DNA from: Cloeon dipterum
Lineage: Eukaryota > Arthropoda > Insecta > Ephemeroptera > Baetidae
DNA length: 64,000 bases
NCBI RefSeq assembly: GCF_949628265.1
Contig: NC_088789.1
Location: forward strand, 9,416,886-9,480,885
Reading direction: 5' to 3'
This document shows positions 1 to 14,800 of the stretch, piece by piece. Both the position numbers and the translations under genes were made by a program. Position 1 is the first letter of the stretch. Every line of letters starts with the position of its first letter. The notes beneath the pieces were generated by a model. That model did not search any database and was not told where the DNA came from. It worked only from the letters and a program-made list of their open reading frames with translations.

Positions 1-915
1 AATGGTGATACCGGAGGCACTACAGCTGTGCAGTGGCCACGGAAAATATTAACTCGTCAAGAGGCATGCCTGCGTTGGCTCCCAGGAGTGAAATGATCTC
101 GCCATCCAACGAGCCAGCCCTCGTTTTCCCTTTTTTCTTTCTCTCGTCGGCTCATCCTTTCGTACCACTTGTTTTTTCATCCCTTTTTTCTCTCTCTTTC
201 TCCCTCAGAGGCTGAATCTAAATAGAGGCCCATGGATGAACGAACGATCCGAACAGGAAAGGCACGAGCGTGGCGTGGCGTGGATATTGACCTTTGAAGA
301 TTTTTCACTGTCTTGCCACCGCTTTTAGCTTTCAGTTTCATTGTTTTGTATCCAGCAGCAAGCAAAATTTAGGCCGGCTTGCACAAAAGAGGCAGCCGCC
401 GCCTTGATTGATTCTTTCTCTTCGAACCCGTTCGCTTCTTCTGCGCACAGAGCGCTGGAATCAGCTCCAAAATTGCTTTGGCGCGATGCAAAGGCACCTT
501 TAGCTCGAAGCGAATTTGCATGGAACTGAAATCACAAGCGCCAAGAGGCAGAATTTGCATTTCAGATTCCGGTCGAGATCGTATTTCACGGTCGTTTTGC
601 TATAGGAAATCGTTTGAGCCAAAGTCAAATGGCTCAACGCGCTTCTCTTTATATTTAAAGATAATCACAGGAAGGAATTCAATGTTATCAAAAAACGTAG
701 ATTCATTTCAAGCTCAAAAAAGGTTTGATTAAGTGAAATAAAATAGTACGCTAAAGAGGATCGGCAAAGTGCGGCGGTGCAGACCTCTTTTGGTATCGTT
801 CCGCATAAACAATATTCGTGTAACGTAACATGCGTGAGATGTTGCTCAGTGTTTTTTGTAAGCACCGAATTGCATGTTGCACCGCCACCCAGCCGTTGCG
901 CGCCCGACGTCAAAA

Positions 916-1074
<159 letters not shown>

Positions 1075-4000
1075 TATCGGCAGTGAAAGTATAAGCAAAC
1101 GCTGCCTGTATCGAAAATCAATTTTGACAAAATAATCCGGCGAACACATACAATTGCCGACTAGCAGCGAAAAGGCTGTGAGTGTGTTTTATGTATCTCT
1201 CTCGCTCCCTTTCTTTTATTCGTTTTCCCTTTCGTTTGGCCGACGCTGCTCTCACTAGGTCAGCCGGAGCAAACGTCTTCCATCGAGATTAATGGCATCA
1301 AATATAACATCCATCCAATAAAGAAATTGAATCCGCACACTACTGGCAGCCAGAACATTAAAATGGCATTTTACCCTCTCAAATCATTTATCAGATTATT
1401 GAAAGGGACGCGGCGGAGAATTCGCTGGCGCGCGCTAAAAACTGTTGGTGGGGACCGAAGAACGAGCAGGAAGAAATTGGATTGCCGCCGGAGAAAAAAT
1501 TATTATGATGGGTGAAATTTATTTCTGTTTGTTAAGCTTCAGCTCTTCCTTTTGCTCAGAGCACATTTGTACGAAACGCTGATGAAGAATTACAGGCCAG
1601 AATTACGGCCGCTTGTATAAATCTAATTTATTTTGGAGGCTATAAATTCTCCAGAAGGAAACGCACCTCAACTTGACGCCCAAGAAATTGCGTTTAGTTT
1701 CTCATGGAGCGAATAGAGACGGATGTTCAAAGCTTTTTAAGTATAGAAACATGTTATAATTTCAGATGAACACCGTGGTGATTGAGAAAGATAGGAAAAT
1801 TAGAATGTACTCACGATGAATCCTAAGTCATAAATAACAGCATCTAAATTAACATTTTTAGAATGGAATGGAACGAGTTCTTGAAAAAATAAGTAAGTAA
1901 TGGTTGAAATTTATTGCATTACTTTTAAAGCCTTCCATGCCTGAATTTTTGCTTGTAAGAGTAGCCATTGTACAATCAGTAGAATTACTCTTAAAACATT
2001 TGGGAATAAAGCAGTAAATTTATTTATTTTTAAGATCGAATTCAGCCCACGATGGCAAGAGCAAAAACAGCAGCCGTCACTACAGCTTGTGCCGTGTCAA
2101 TAGCCGTCCAGACATCACTTTCGCTCGTTTCCATCAAGTTTGCTGGCTTTCCCATCGTTCGGCAGACGAAGAGCAGAGAATGGGGGAAAATTGGCAATTT
2201 GGTCGAATGCACCCGTCCAAAGTGGGATCAGAACAGCCTTGACCCGCAGCCTGTTTCGGTTTTTCGGCGGGCAGATCGATACGTAGGGCGAGTGTGCTGT
2301 GCCATCTCACTTATGGCCTAAATGTATTTCGCACATCTCGCCCGCAGCGCGCGACGAAAGAGGCCCGGCCTCTCTTTCAGCCCTCGCCGCCGCCACCGCT
2401 GCCGCCTGCTCTGCTTCGCCTAGCAGCGGCTGCTTTTTTACGTGCGGTGCGCGTCTTCCTTACACCTATGCATTAATCATTTCCTCCCAGAGTCGATTAA
2501 TTTAAGCGCCGTCATCAATTTAATGACGTTGATATTTATCACGCCCTGACGCTGAAGCAATATGGTCTTCCTCCATGCCAGCAAATAAATTACCACGCAC
2601 CTCTCAGAGTTTGCGCTTTAATTGCGCTCCGTGCAGCCTACATTTCACACTAACACAGGCCAAGGTTAACATTGATTAAAATTTTAATAGAGTATTTACG
2701 CAAATTTTTAATACTGAAAATTGTGTTAAAAAGAAAAGCTATCACTGGAAATTCTATTTTATTCGATCATCTCAAACAAACAAATCCAATAAAAAACGCA
2801 TATCATTGGTTAAAAATCCACCAAACGATTACTATTAAAATATTTCCTCTTGATAATTCATTAAAGTGGCAAAAAACATAATTACCAGTCTCTCACATTT
2901 ATATAAACCAGCGATGCGACAATGTGTTGTAATTAGGCAAACTAGGTAGAGCTTGGAATAATTAAATCATTTATAAATGGCAACGAAATATCCAACTGGG
3001 AGTGGAAATAAATAGCAAGCGAGCTGGTGGCTCCAAACGTATTAATCAAACACAAACAGCAGGTTCAACGCGAGAATTACCACGGGGCGGCAATTACAGC
3101 GAATTGGACCGGGGTATCATCAGCGCACCGGCGGCGGATCATCATCATCAAGTATGCACAATAACAGCCGGATTTGCTGTTTACCCGTCAAACAGTTGAA
3201 ATAATGATGAATCTCTGTGCATATTGAACGCGCTCACCACTTTAATTTGCCCAAGAGGCTGTTTTGCGAGCTGCACCTAGGCAAAATAAACACTCGGGCC
3301 CTTCAGCAAACACAGCGCCAGCCGTGATTATTCATTCAATTTTCGATTATGTTTGTCTAAGTAGTTAATTACCACGCATCCTTAATCAAGCGGGCTGCTC
3401 AGTGCGGCGGCCGTCGATCGTTGCAAAAGCCGGCTCCAGCATGGCAATAATATTCTGTTTATTAATTGAACGCTCCCTCGTCGGTGGAGCTCATTTAAAT
3501 ATTTCACCGGCGAGCACCCGGCCCTCTCTGCAGCTCACGCAAAGTTTGACGGTGGCCCACGGCCGTTCTGGCGCAAAAATTACTCCGAAAGGGCACTCAG
3601 GGGTGGAAATAGCGCAAGAACAAGGGGGGAAGCAATTGAATTGTCTCTGTAACGGCTTTCAAGCTGCTGCGCATCATCATTCCGCGGGATTAAATTTTTA
3701 TGCCGCTAATTTCGTTGGTAATGAAAAGGGAGGGACCTGAAAGGCAATCTCAATTCTGGAGTTGCGCATAGTTTTGCACTGAACCAATGATTGGTTTAAA
3801 TTTTTTTTCAAAAAGATATTTTCTTCCTCAAAATAGAAAAAAGGAGGTGAGAAGAACTGACTGAGAACTAAAATAATTGTGTTAATAAATCCGAGGCTGA
3901 TATTTTAATAACTATAATCAAAAACACATACCGTTGGAATATTATACATTTTGAATTGTCATTTAAGTTTAAAGTTGGAAAATTGTATCCAGTTGTATTG

Positions 4001-4642
4001 AGCAAGAGCAACAGATTGTCTCCTTTCAAGGTTAATTTTCTCTATTTTGTAAAATAAAAATCATAATTCCGCCCAGTTAAGATTGAATATTGGATCACTT
4101 TTTAAAGTTCAAGTAAAGTCGCATTTCAATCCTTTTCCCACACTATAAATGAAATGAAATGGAATTAAATGGAAAAAAGATTTCTTAATTCAAACTTATT
4201 TATTGGTTGAAATTTCAACACTCTAGGTTGGTTGTTCCAAATATTACAATTAAAACGACCATACAACTTCATACTTCATCATTGTTGCTTAAAACTCAAT
4301 ACTCTCTACTTTGAAGCTGGAAATTGTCGGAATGAAAGATTAAAGGAGGAAATTTATAAAAAGCAACGAGGATGAAGTCCGTTAAAAAACAATCCTTAAA
4401 AAAACAATTTAATTTGAAGATTCCGAGTGACCAACTTCAAAGTTTTGGCTCCGTCACAATTTGCAGTTGTTGCCCTTCCACTCGGAAATCCCACCTAAAA
4501 GAAATTGACTCACTGAAGAGAACAATGCGAGCGTTTGTTTCCGCCGAAGAGGCATGGCCGAATTGACGCGCGCCATAGTCGCTCAGAAATACAAAAGACT
4601 CTCAGCTTAATGAAAAGCGGCCCTCCATTCAAACTGAGCTCG

Positions 4643-4672
4643 TTCTCTCTCTCCTCTCTCCTCCCTTCTCTC

Positions 4673-4735
<63 letters not shown>

Positions 4736-4738
4736 CTT
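4643..4738. repeat. CT-rich tract with a (CT)n core
   Basis: An imperfect CT/CCT tract, perfect over 4684-4732. Confidence 0.95.
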
Positions 4739-7700
4739 TTATTCGCAAACATCGGCGTCAACGTGGCACAAATCAAACTGCGCGCACTGACTCATTCGCG
4801 ACAACGGCGCCCATTGAGTGTATAAATAAATATTTAAGGCGCAGCAAGCAACCGTGAAATTGATCCTCCATCGCCTTTTGTTTACTTTAATACTTTTGGA
4901 ATTGTGCCACGACAAGCAGCAGCACAGTAGCAGGTTTCATTAGCAAAATCATTCCCCTGGGGAGGCCATCTCGCGACGTGGAATTATTGTTGCCGCCTGT
5001 GCGTGTAGATTAATGCGGCTTCGGTTTTTTGAAAGCGCGCAAGGTCACTTTTTGCACGTTCCACCCGCTGGCCTTTGAGCGTCACTCACAAATGTCAGGC
5101 TCATTCCGCCTGCAAATCTATTTTCGACGTGCCCTTTATTATTTAATATGGGAAATATAATTGCTCGCGGCCAGCGGCCTTTCATCTGACATTCGCTGTC
5201 CGAGAGCGAGCAGCTACGTGCATTTATAAATTCTCATATGGAACTGGCGGTATGAATTTGATTTCCCAAGGGGATTGCGTCAGTGAAGGCACGCACGCTG
5301 ATCATTGACATCGTCTGTTATGCCTGTAAAGCAGAAATTCTACCACATGAACTTTATTTACATGAATAATAGGTGGACTGATTTTCCCACTTCTTACTTT
5401 CTCTTTCAATCCACTCTTCAGTCTAATAAATTTTTCTACATATCAACGAGTGGAAAGTTTTATCCACTGGACTTTCTTAGTTGAAATGCTGAGAATCTAT
5501 TCTTGTAAATTAATTTTTCCTGGAAATTCCCTCAGCTCTCAGCTGAATGTTTAATGATTTATGTATAAAAAAAACCTATAAATGGTTCCACATATAGTAA
5601 TTAAAATCAATCCCGAAGGCAATTACGTCGCGGGAAAATAACCAAATTGAAATATATAATCCAGCAAGCATTTTTAAATCAGTCCGCTCGCAGCGATAAT
5701 GCCATAAACTAATATCCCATCAGGCCCAATCGGCTTAGCGAGTTAATGCCAGCTGAACATTTGAGTACCGCCTCCGTGGATTGGAATGTATTTAAACATC
5801 GATAATTTAAACAATTATTACCACCAGAGAAAGCGAATTTACTGCGATCGTTTCCCTCTTCGCTTGGCAAAGCGGGTACTCCAATACACCGTGCACGCCT
5901 TTTTGCCGCAGGATCGCGAAATTTAACGCCAGGCATAAAACGCAAATCGCCGTGCCATGCAAATCAGTGGCAGTTTGTGTGCACTTTCCATCCGGCAGAG
6001 CGTTTTTTGCGTCGCTCTCTATCCGCGGCGTATCGATTGCACTGCATGACTGAGCGACCCTCCAATAAATACTTCTCTCTTGCGCACACACATTTCCAGT
6101 CGCGTTGACAGTGAAAATATGTATTTTTCGGTTTGGTGCGTACACAAATTTCGCACAACGCAAACCGCAACGAGTCGAAAGCCTGGCGTGAAAAATCCAG
6201 AGCGATTAATGGCAAATATTTTGACTGCTGGTCGTCAAATCGACGCGCGTGTCATCAATCCAGCGGATCGCTTATAAATTACGGTGTCAAACTCACTCCC
6301 AGCGCGTCGAATTTGTTTTCCATTTATTCTTCCGCAGTGTGACACAAAGGATAAGTTTACACTTTGGCTCAAAGCGCGGGAGAAATATCGAGGGCGAAAG
6401 GTCACGTCCGGGCTTGAAAGGGATTTCCATTCCCCTTTGAAAGAGTTAGTTGCAAAGGTCGCATTTTCTACTTATCTACTTTTGTTTCTTCCCGTGCTCA
6501 ACGCTTTTTATGGCGGATGAGTTACGGCTCTTGGGCCAGCACAATATGTGAGCAGTGGTATTTATACTGGTAAATCACCCCGCCGCCGCCGCGCCGCTCT
6601 CAAGGGGCCGATTGTAGTAGTATTGAGCCGGCAACACGTGTTGGGTCCTGCTGTGCATCGAGACGACACTTTTCGGCTGACGAAGAAATAAAACTTATCA
6701 AGATACGACTTTCAACGCTGTAAACTCGTCCTTTTTATATGAAAATCGATCTGATGCGCCGGCCGCAGTCAAACGTCTAACATTCCAATTCCAGCCCTAT
6801 TGTCAGGCGCGGCACTCTTCTTTTTCGCTGGCGTTCGTAATGAATATCAATCAGACACCGGAATTCAATTTCAATTTTTCTCATTCAGAAGCGGAGCTCA
6901 GAAAGACGGGGCTAAACGCTCTCTTTTTTTTGCAAAAGTTAATGATGCCTTGTAACAATTTGTAACTAAAGTCGACCGCCTTCTCCCTTTGACCGCCACC
7001 GTTGCTTTTTTGCAGGGATAATTCGAGCGGGAATAAAATCTTTGCGAGCTAGAGTAGGCCGAGCTGGTTTTTCCCGTGGCGCGCTTGAATTGGCCACTCC
7101 AGTGGTCGGCCGTCGGTGTGCTTTGTATTCAATTTTAGCCCAACTCTAGCGCTATTGATTTTTCTTAAGAGCGGTTCTCCCCGAGGCGGCACACAATCTG
7201 CGTAAAATTTAATATTAAGGCTCCACGCTAAAGTATTTAAGAGAGGGAACGGACCCTACAAACGGCGGGGAAAGAGCTCTTTTTAAAGAGTATGCGCGTC
7301 TGGAAAGTCTTTAAGTTGGCGGCATTGCTCGGCGCGCACAGCACACACAGTTCTGCCTTGTGTATACGCTCCAAGAAATTCGAGCAGCCAAATTCGCAGT
7401 AAACCTCTCTTGAAATATTAAGAGGGGAAATTACTTTTACGCTGTGAAATTATGGAAATTTTATGGCCGGCAAAGTGTCTGCTCTGCTCCAAACTTTATG
7501 TCCTGTTGTTTATTTATATTTTTTATTGTTCAAAAGAAGCTGTAAAATTTCCAGAACTGGTGGCTAGGGTACCATATAGAATGAAATGCACTTTAAAAAT
7601 AATTAAAGAGAATCAGATACTCTGGCTTCTTCCACCTCCCTAACATTTTTAAAATTTTGCTTGTGAAGGGAATTAAACCGGATTTCGATTAAGCAGCGAA

Positions 7701-8001
7701 TCCCGACCTGCAATGTTCGAAGATCTGAAACGACTCAAAGTTTTGCGACCCTATTACGTCAAGGGTGCGTTAATGAAGACTTTTTAGTGAGCTCCAGGGG
7801 TGGGATGCACCTCTGGCAATGCTCAAAGCGTCAGGCAAGCTGGCGGTGTTTGATGCGCGCATCAAACTCGATTTTGGCAAATGGCCACGCATTTTGTGAA
7901 TGACAGCCGGGCCAAAACTCCATTAATCACTGAGGCATTTAGCGATTCCCTTTTGCGCGCACGTGGCCCGTTAAAACTTTTCCTCCTTTTCTCGCTGGCA
8001 C

Positions 8002-8006
<5 letters not shown>

Positions 8007-8057
<51 letters not shown>
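8007..8057. repeat. (TC)n microsatellite
   Basis: 51 bases of perfect TC units. Confidence 0.95.
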
Positions 8058-8059
<2 letters not shown>

Positions 8060-11000
8060 TCACAGCTAAATTATATATCGTGTGTACGTACGACCCGCGT
8101 GATCGATAAAAAAGAGTGCCGCGCGGTGCTTTTTAATATGTGCGCTATAAACTAATAAGCAGGGACCCGGATTAGTATTGGCAAAGTTTGAAGAGCCCTT
8201 CCGAGACGAGGAGAAGCGAATGAAGCCGCACCCGAGTGTGTTCTTGAATGCTCACTGCACACTGCAGCTCCTCCAAGTTTGATTTCTTTCACGAGAAGTC
8301 GAATTACTTAAGGGAGAGTTTGGAAACATTATGTGCACGTAGCTATACTCACCAACAGAGTTGAAGTACACGTTCAAATCAGCGGAATGTGCCTAGAACA
8401 AAAATAAATCAATTAAATTTATATTGCGGATAGCAAAAAGTAAAAAATAGATTTAAAGTTTTACAATTGTCTAGAATTTCAATTTTAACTACTATATAAT
8501 AGAGAATAAAGCATTTTTCAAGATTTTTATGAGGGTTGCGAACTTCTACGACTTAGGCATTCATTTCCATGGCCGCATATATTATTGAATTGGAATAAAA
8601 ATTATCCATACATGCTCGATTTCGTCGCTATACTATCGTTATCCTCTTTTAACTCTTTTAAACAGCCGCCATATAATCTTGTAATAAAATTGGAAACCCA
8701 CTCAGGCTCCCATAACATTTAATCAGCCTGATCATTAGCGGAAGAGCCGGGAGATTGAGGCAAGAATGCAAAACAGAGCTATAGTATACTAACGGCAGAA
8801 CGTAAAAATAAATCGTCGCACTTGCCCGCTGAGTGAGGCACCCACTCGTCCCTGGTGCGAGTGATAAAATTCGAAAAATCCCACACGGATGCGGCCATAT
8901 TTATTGGAACGGGTCCCAGCGAGGCGCATTCTATGCGCTGCGGCGTACTAGAAAGTACTTTTAGTTGCGTTAAATGCATCCCTAATGGATTTCGAGGTGC
9001 GCCTCATAACACTTGATCACCCTTTCTCGGCCGCAGCACCCTCCCGCTATTTTTTGTTTCGCTGCACGTGCGTCCGGATTGAGTGACAACCGACGGGCAG
9101 CCGCTTCCCGAGAAGGAAAGCACATATTACACCGGGTTGGGCCTGCGGCGCGAACAGATCCGTCGCCTGCCGAAAATATGAGTCGCATTAGCAGCCAGGA
9201 ATGTAAAAGGACGAATTCCTGCTGCTCCCGCACTGGAGCCTGTGTAAAATAATGTGTACGGCCTGTGGACACGCGTCCAATATTTGGTTCCAAACCAGAT
9301 ACCTAATACTGCGATATTAGTTTGCACTAGAGCCCTGTAGAAGTTGGTTTTTTGGGTCTGATAATACAAATTTGTTTATACGTATGGAAATTTAGCAGAC
9401 AAGGTGGGTTTGTATGCTGATGCTGCCTCAAACTAACGAAAACTAGTTTATATAAAGCCAAAGCCGTGCTATGAAATATGTAATACGAGGTCCTCAGTAG
9501 CTGAATATTCCTCCCCGTGCAAAAAGATTAGAGTTGATTACATTGTTATAGTTTCGGCCAAAAGAGAAGAAAGTTCTTACATGACTTGTGGTGAACCCAC
9601 AGCTGCAAGTTCATTAAATTTATTCATATTCGTAAAAATTATCTTTCAAAAAATCAATCAATCAAATTAGAGAACAATCCAATTAACATATTAACTTTAT
9701 CATAAATGGGAACCTTTGTGCAGCAAATTGATTGTAATTCTCGAAAGAGATGCACAGGCAAAAAAAAATAGTCAAAATAATAATTAATCGCAACGCTTAG
9801 TCAATTTATCAGTCCTCTAACTTTGTGCACTAATTCGAGATTCGAGGCGTCGCAGGGTTCCAACCTACCTCTCTCACAAAATAATTACAAGGACCCAAAT
9901 CAATAATTCTCGTTATTGGCGCGCCTCGGATTTTTCCACTTGATGGTTCCGGCGCGTTTTCGCAACGAGCCCAGCTCATACTCATACACAAACGTGAGAA
10001 TTTTTCGAGTGTTCCAAAGTCTCATAATAAGGGCATAACACTATATTTAACACCGTGCATGTGGTGCTAATGGCGGCTCGAGAGAAAAAAGGAGAGTGAG
10101 AACCAGCCCGTCATATGTTTAATTGCATGCGTGTTGTAAATTCGAGCGACGGCCGCCACACACCACCGCGTAAAAATAAACCGCGCTCACTCGCTCGCAA
10201 CTGATGGGGTTCGTTACAACAATAATGGTGATTACTTGGTTGCGCCTGCCGCCAAGCTTTTTCACGCACAAATATATAGCACATAGGACGCGTTTTCCGT
10301 ATGAATTGCCGAACAACATAAATTATCATCATGCGCCCGCTGCTGGTGCCTAAAGTTTGTTAAAAATACATTGCGGCACGGGAATTCCCTCAGGCGGCGA
10401 TTTCGTTAAGGTTGAACGAAAACAAACTTTACACGAGAACACGCAGAAATAAACTTATTCTGGAAAGCGGTTCACTCTCTTCATTGTTTGAACAAATGGA
10501 CACACATCATACACCATTACAAATTCAGTTATTATGTTTGACTGGTCAAGTCAATATTGAACTGATGTAGGCGACTAGTCGTGAGGAGGATCAATCAACT
10601 TTGTCAGGCAATGGTCAAGTTAAAAAATTGCCCGATACAATAATACAATTTAATGATTTAGAAAAAGAAACAAGATCATCTATTTTGCCTTTTATTTGTA
10701 AAAAAGCCGTTGGACGAGTAAAATGCTTGTTGCACCAAGATGTAGCTGCATTAAATATAAATCTTACGTCATTTTTCAATTGTGATTACGACAGCCATGA
10801 AACCTACTAACGATGCATTTTTTATGTAACATGATGAAACTGGATATGAGTGTAATAATCACTAAATTACAAAATTTAATAACTCGGTTCCCGCATGCTT
10901 AAGACGAGGAGGCATAAAAACAACTTCCTGCTGGCAAAGTTCGCTGCGCTGCCTTAACTCCTTAAGCAATAAAATTAAGCAAGATGTGTGCATGCAAGAT

Positions 11001-11899
11001 TGAAACTTCAGTGGCCGTCAGAAATATTGCACGCTTGCCGCGGAGAAATGAGGTTGTGCTTGCTAATAACGTGGTCACATATTTTCCAGCACGCATTTTC
11101 ACTTTTCATCCGGGCAATGTTTGCATCCGACGAGTGCGTGTTATTTTCGGAGCATAACTTTCTTCCCATTTCCCCCAAGATACATAAAATTAGCATTTCT
11201 CTTGCTCTCTAGCACATAATCCACGCCCCTCTTTAGGCTAAAAAGTCGGCGTGGCAAGGAGAGTGCGCGCAAATAATTCGCAAAAAGCGGTCGGTGGCAT
11301 ATAATACGATAAATTCCGCAACTCTCGCTAGGCCAACTTTGCATTTCGGCACACGGGCGCACACTTAAACAATTTCACGGTGAATTAAATTAAATTAGTG
11401 GCTTTACGTAAGTGAGACTGTGTGTGCAGCCAAGGGGAATAAAATAAGTGCCCGTAAGGAAAGCAAATTGATTCCAACGAGCCGAATTATGCAAATGCGG
11501 CTTCCAGCACGCGGTCGGCTTCTTTGCCGGCCGATTTTTGCGCTGATTATCGGCCACGGGGCGCAGTACTGAGGGGTTACTTCGAGGATTCACCCTTGGC
11601 ACCCCCTTACTCATATTTTCGGCGTTGGCAGAACACGGAAAGGGCCAAAAAGTTTTGCGTGCGTGCAAAAGTTGCCACTGCTGCTTTGTCAAAAGAAGTT
11701 TTGCGCCGGAGCGCGAAAGAGAAACTTCACACTGGAATTATGTTGCTTAAGCCTTTTTTGTTATCGGTATTTCTACTTCTCTGCAAAATGGGAGAGAGAG
11801 CTGTGGAGGGTGAAAGTGGCGTAATCACACATGAGTTCGTCTGCAAGTTTTGTCTCCTTTCGCTGAGTGTGGAATCTTTGTGTCATTCCTGTCACCATT

Positions 11900-14800
11900 C
11901 AATATCGCACTGATCAAAGTTTAATGATTCTGAGAGTTCATAAAAATAAAATATAATTTTGTATTGCATTTTCATCAAACTTAAAAGGTTTAATTTTAAG
12001 GTTTTGTCACCACGTGATATTTAAAAATTCGGTTTAAAACAGTGCCAATGATGTGAATTGATATTTTAACTCTTCTTCGGAGGGAAATTACAATCTTTTA
12101 ATATTAGTTTCGACGAATTGTTCTGATTTATGATTTAGGATGGTTGCCGTGACTCAAGCATAACTCTCTACAAAATAAATTGCCGGGCGCATTGTAGAAT
12201 TATGGAAATGCCTCGCCGTCACATTCGCGAACTTCAACTTGAATGCGTTGGCTCGCATTTATGCGGCTTCATGATTTTTCGGGCGTGTGCATGTAAATAA
12301 TGGCGAGCCTTTTGAAATCTGGCAGCGGCGACAGAGAATAAACTTTGCTGCGCCGGAGCACCCAATTAGGCAAGACAAAATGCAGAAGACAGAAAGTTTC
12401 CTCGTCGTCGACGGCGCGCAGCGGCGGCGGTGGAAGAAGTTGCTGCAGCCTGCTGTGTGTTGCTTGCTCTCTCATTCGGCTGGTAATTTGGCTGTTATGT
12501 AAAAGTTTTATTCACTCCTTGAGACCAACTCGGCAACAACAGAACGCGCACCTCATAATACTTTCAGCACCGGCAGCGGCGGCAAGTGCTCGGGGGCTGC
12601 TTCTTAATTCTTTCTAATCAAAACTAGGGCTCCCACGGGGAACTCGATTGCACAGCCCTTCGAAATTCTGGCATCATCGCCCGCGGCGAGAGAAACTTGG
12701 CTACTTTTCCCCAGCACCTTGATGTCGGCGACGACTTTGTGTTTTGTGCCGCAGCAGTTTTGCTGCAGAGGGCCAACGCTTTCAAATTAAGTGCTCAGCT
12801 TTAATTATAAGAGGGATTTGCTGCTAATTTATTCAATTCAATTTGAAATTAGGGCCAGGTTTATATCCTTGAGGCAATTAAAAACTGTTATTATTTATTT
12901 TTGCAGGGAAAACTCACTCCTGCGTGTTTTTATTTTAATTTTAAAAAATAATATAAAGCCATTAAAATTTGAAACTATTTGTCATTTCAAGTTCATCGGC
13001 CTAAGAAGTCAGCTTAATTATCATTTAATTGGCTGTATTTTAAGTTGATTTTCCATCTGTCAGTATCGGCACAGAGAAGATAATTTTATATTTTTAACTA
13101 ATTTGGTTATTACCGTTTTTTTTAGGATATCTGAGAACTAATACAAAATTTAGATAATGCATTTAATTTATTCAAATTTTTATTGAATTTGAATTAAATC
13201 TCGTTAAAACTATTTTTGGAGCGATCCTGAGATCTAATAATGGACATAAAAGGAACGAAATTTATTAAAATCAAGGTTGGTTTTTGCCCGTGCAAAAATT
13301 TGGACAAATTTAGAGTAATTAACTCAACATTCTATTGTGATTAATCGTTTCTGGTCCGCTGGTACCTATGGATAGCTGATTTTAGCCAGTTTTAAGGGAA
13401 GGGATCAGAATTATATGATCCGTGAGGTGATTCAATAATATACTAAAATCCCTTAAATAAACAAGTCTCGTATGCATATCCGATGACATCCCATCATTTA
13501 GACCCTCATCTAAATTTGATACATTACATCTCGTCTCTCTTTCTAAAATGATTTCACAGGGAAAGAAATTTGAACATCACTCATCGTGCTCAAAGGTAGT
13601 TTAGCAGAGCTGCACTCAGCCGGAAACATGCAAAGCCATGTATCAATTGCTGTGAGCTTTAATATTATATTTAATGTTTGCTTTCACCTGCATGCCTGTG
13701 CCGCTGTTTAATTTGATCTCGTCTCGCATCATGCAATCGCTCTCTGAACAGAGTCAAAGCGAATATCATACCGTGCACATACATATCACATTGAATGAGA
13801 CCTCTCGTCAGACGAATCGCTTTTCGACGATCTCATGCTCGTCAGTCAGTTCACCCTTGAGTTTGTTTGCCCCTCGCTCGCGGGGATTACTATCTCCTGT
13901 AGCCCGCCCTACATACATGTATATGTATTTATGCGAATTCCGATGCAGGTTTTCAATCAAGCCTTGCTCGCTAATTCGACAAGCCATTCAAATGAGCCCG
14001 TGCAATTCGCTTTATTGAAACTGGCACGCGTTTGATCGTGAGTGCGCTGCTCCTGCCGCCTTCTCGTCAAAACAAGATTCATTAGAACTGCCGCCCACCC
14101 CGAAATCGGTGCCGGCGAAGCCATTGCAGGCGCTGGAATGAATGAGGAACACGCTGAAATTACATCCTCCGTCTAAATTGAATTTACCGCCTGTGAACAA
14201 TGAGTTGGTGACCCCATTTTATGACACGTTGCCGCGAAGAGAGAGTGAGATAGAGTTTTAGAGCGCAAAACTAACTCACATTCGCTGTCGTCCGAAATGA
14301 GAAAATAATACCAGCATCAAAAAGTAATTTGAACCGTGTACCCTTGCCGTTTAACAGTGGATTGTCCCGAAAGAAGACAAATCAACCTTGACCTTTTTGG
14401 AGGTTACTTTAAATTTAAGTGTTGCTGTAAATACAACCGGCAAGACAAGCTCCCAGTTAATTACCCAATCCAATTAGATCTCCCCTAATGTCAGCCCTCT
14501 AAGAAGGTAGAAGACAGCAGCATCTTATTAACTTTTTGCGGATTCTTCGTTTCAGGCTACAATTCCACAGCAGACTTTGTTCGGGCTAATCAGCCGCCCA
14601 CTCGCCCTCTTGACGAAAGTTAAAGCCTCCTCAGCAAAGCCGAATCTTAATGAAAAGCAGCCAGCGTCTGCTCTTCCACTTGAAAACAAAATTTGCCAGT
14701 TTGCGCTGCCGCTTTTCCCGAGGGAATCGTCTAGCCACTTTTCCAATCCTTTTACGCGCGCCCTCTCCCGACCCATTTTTGCTGAGCCGGCGATTGTTTT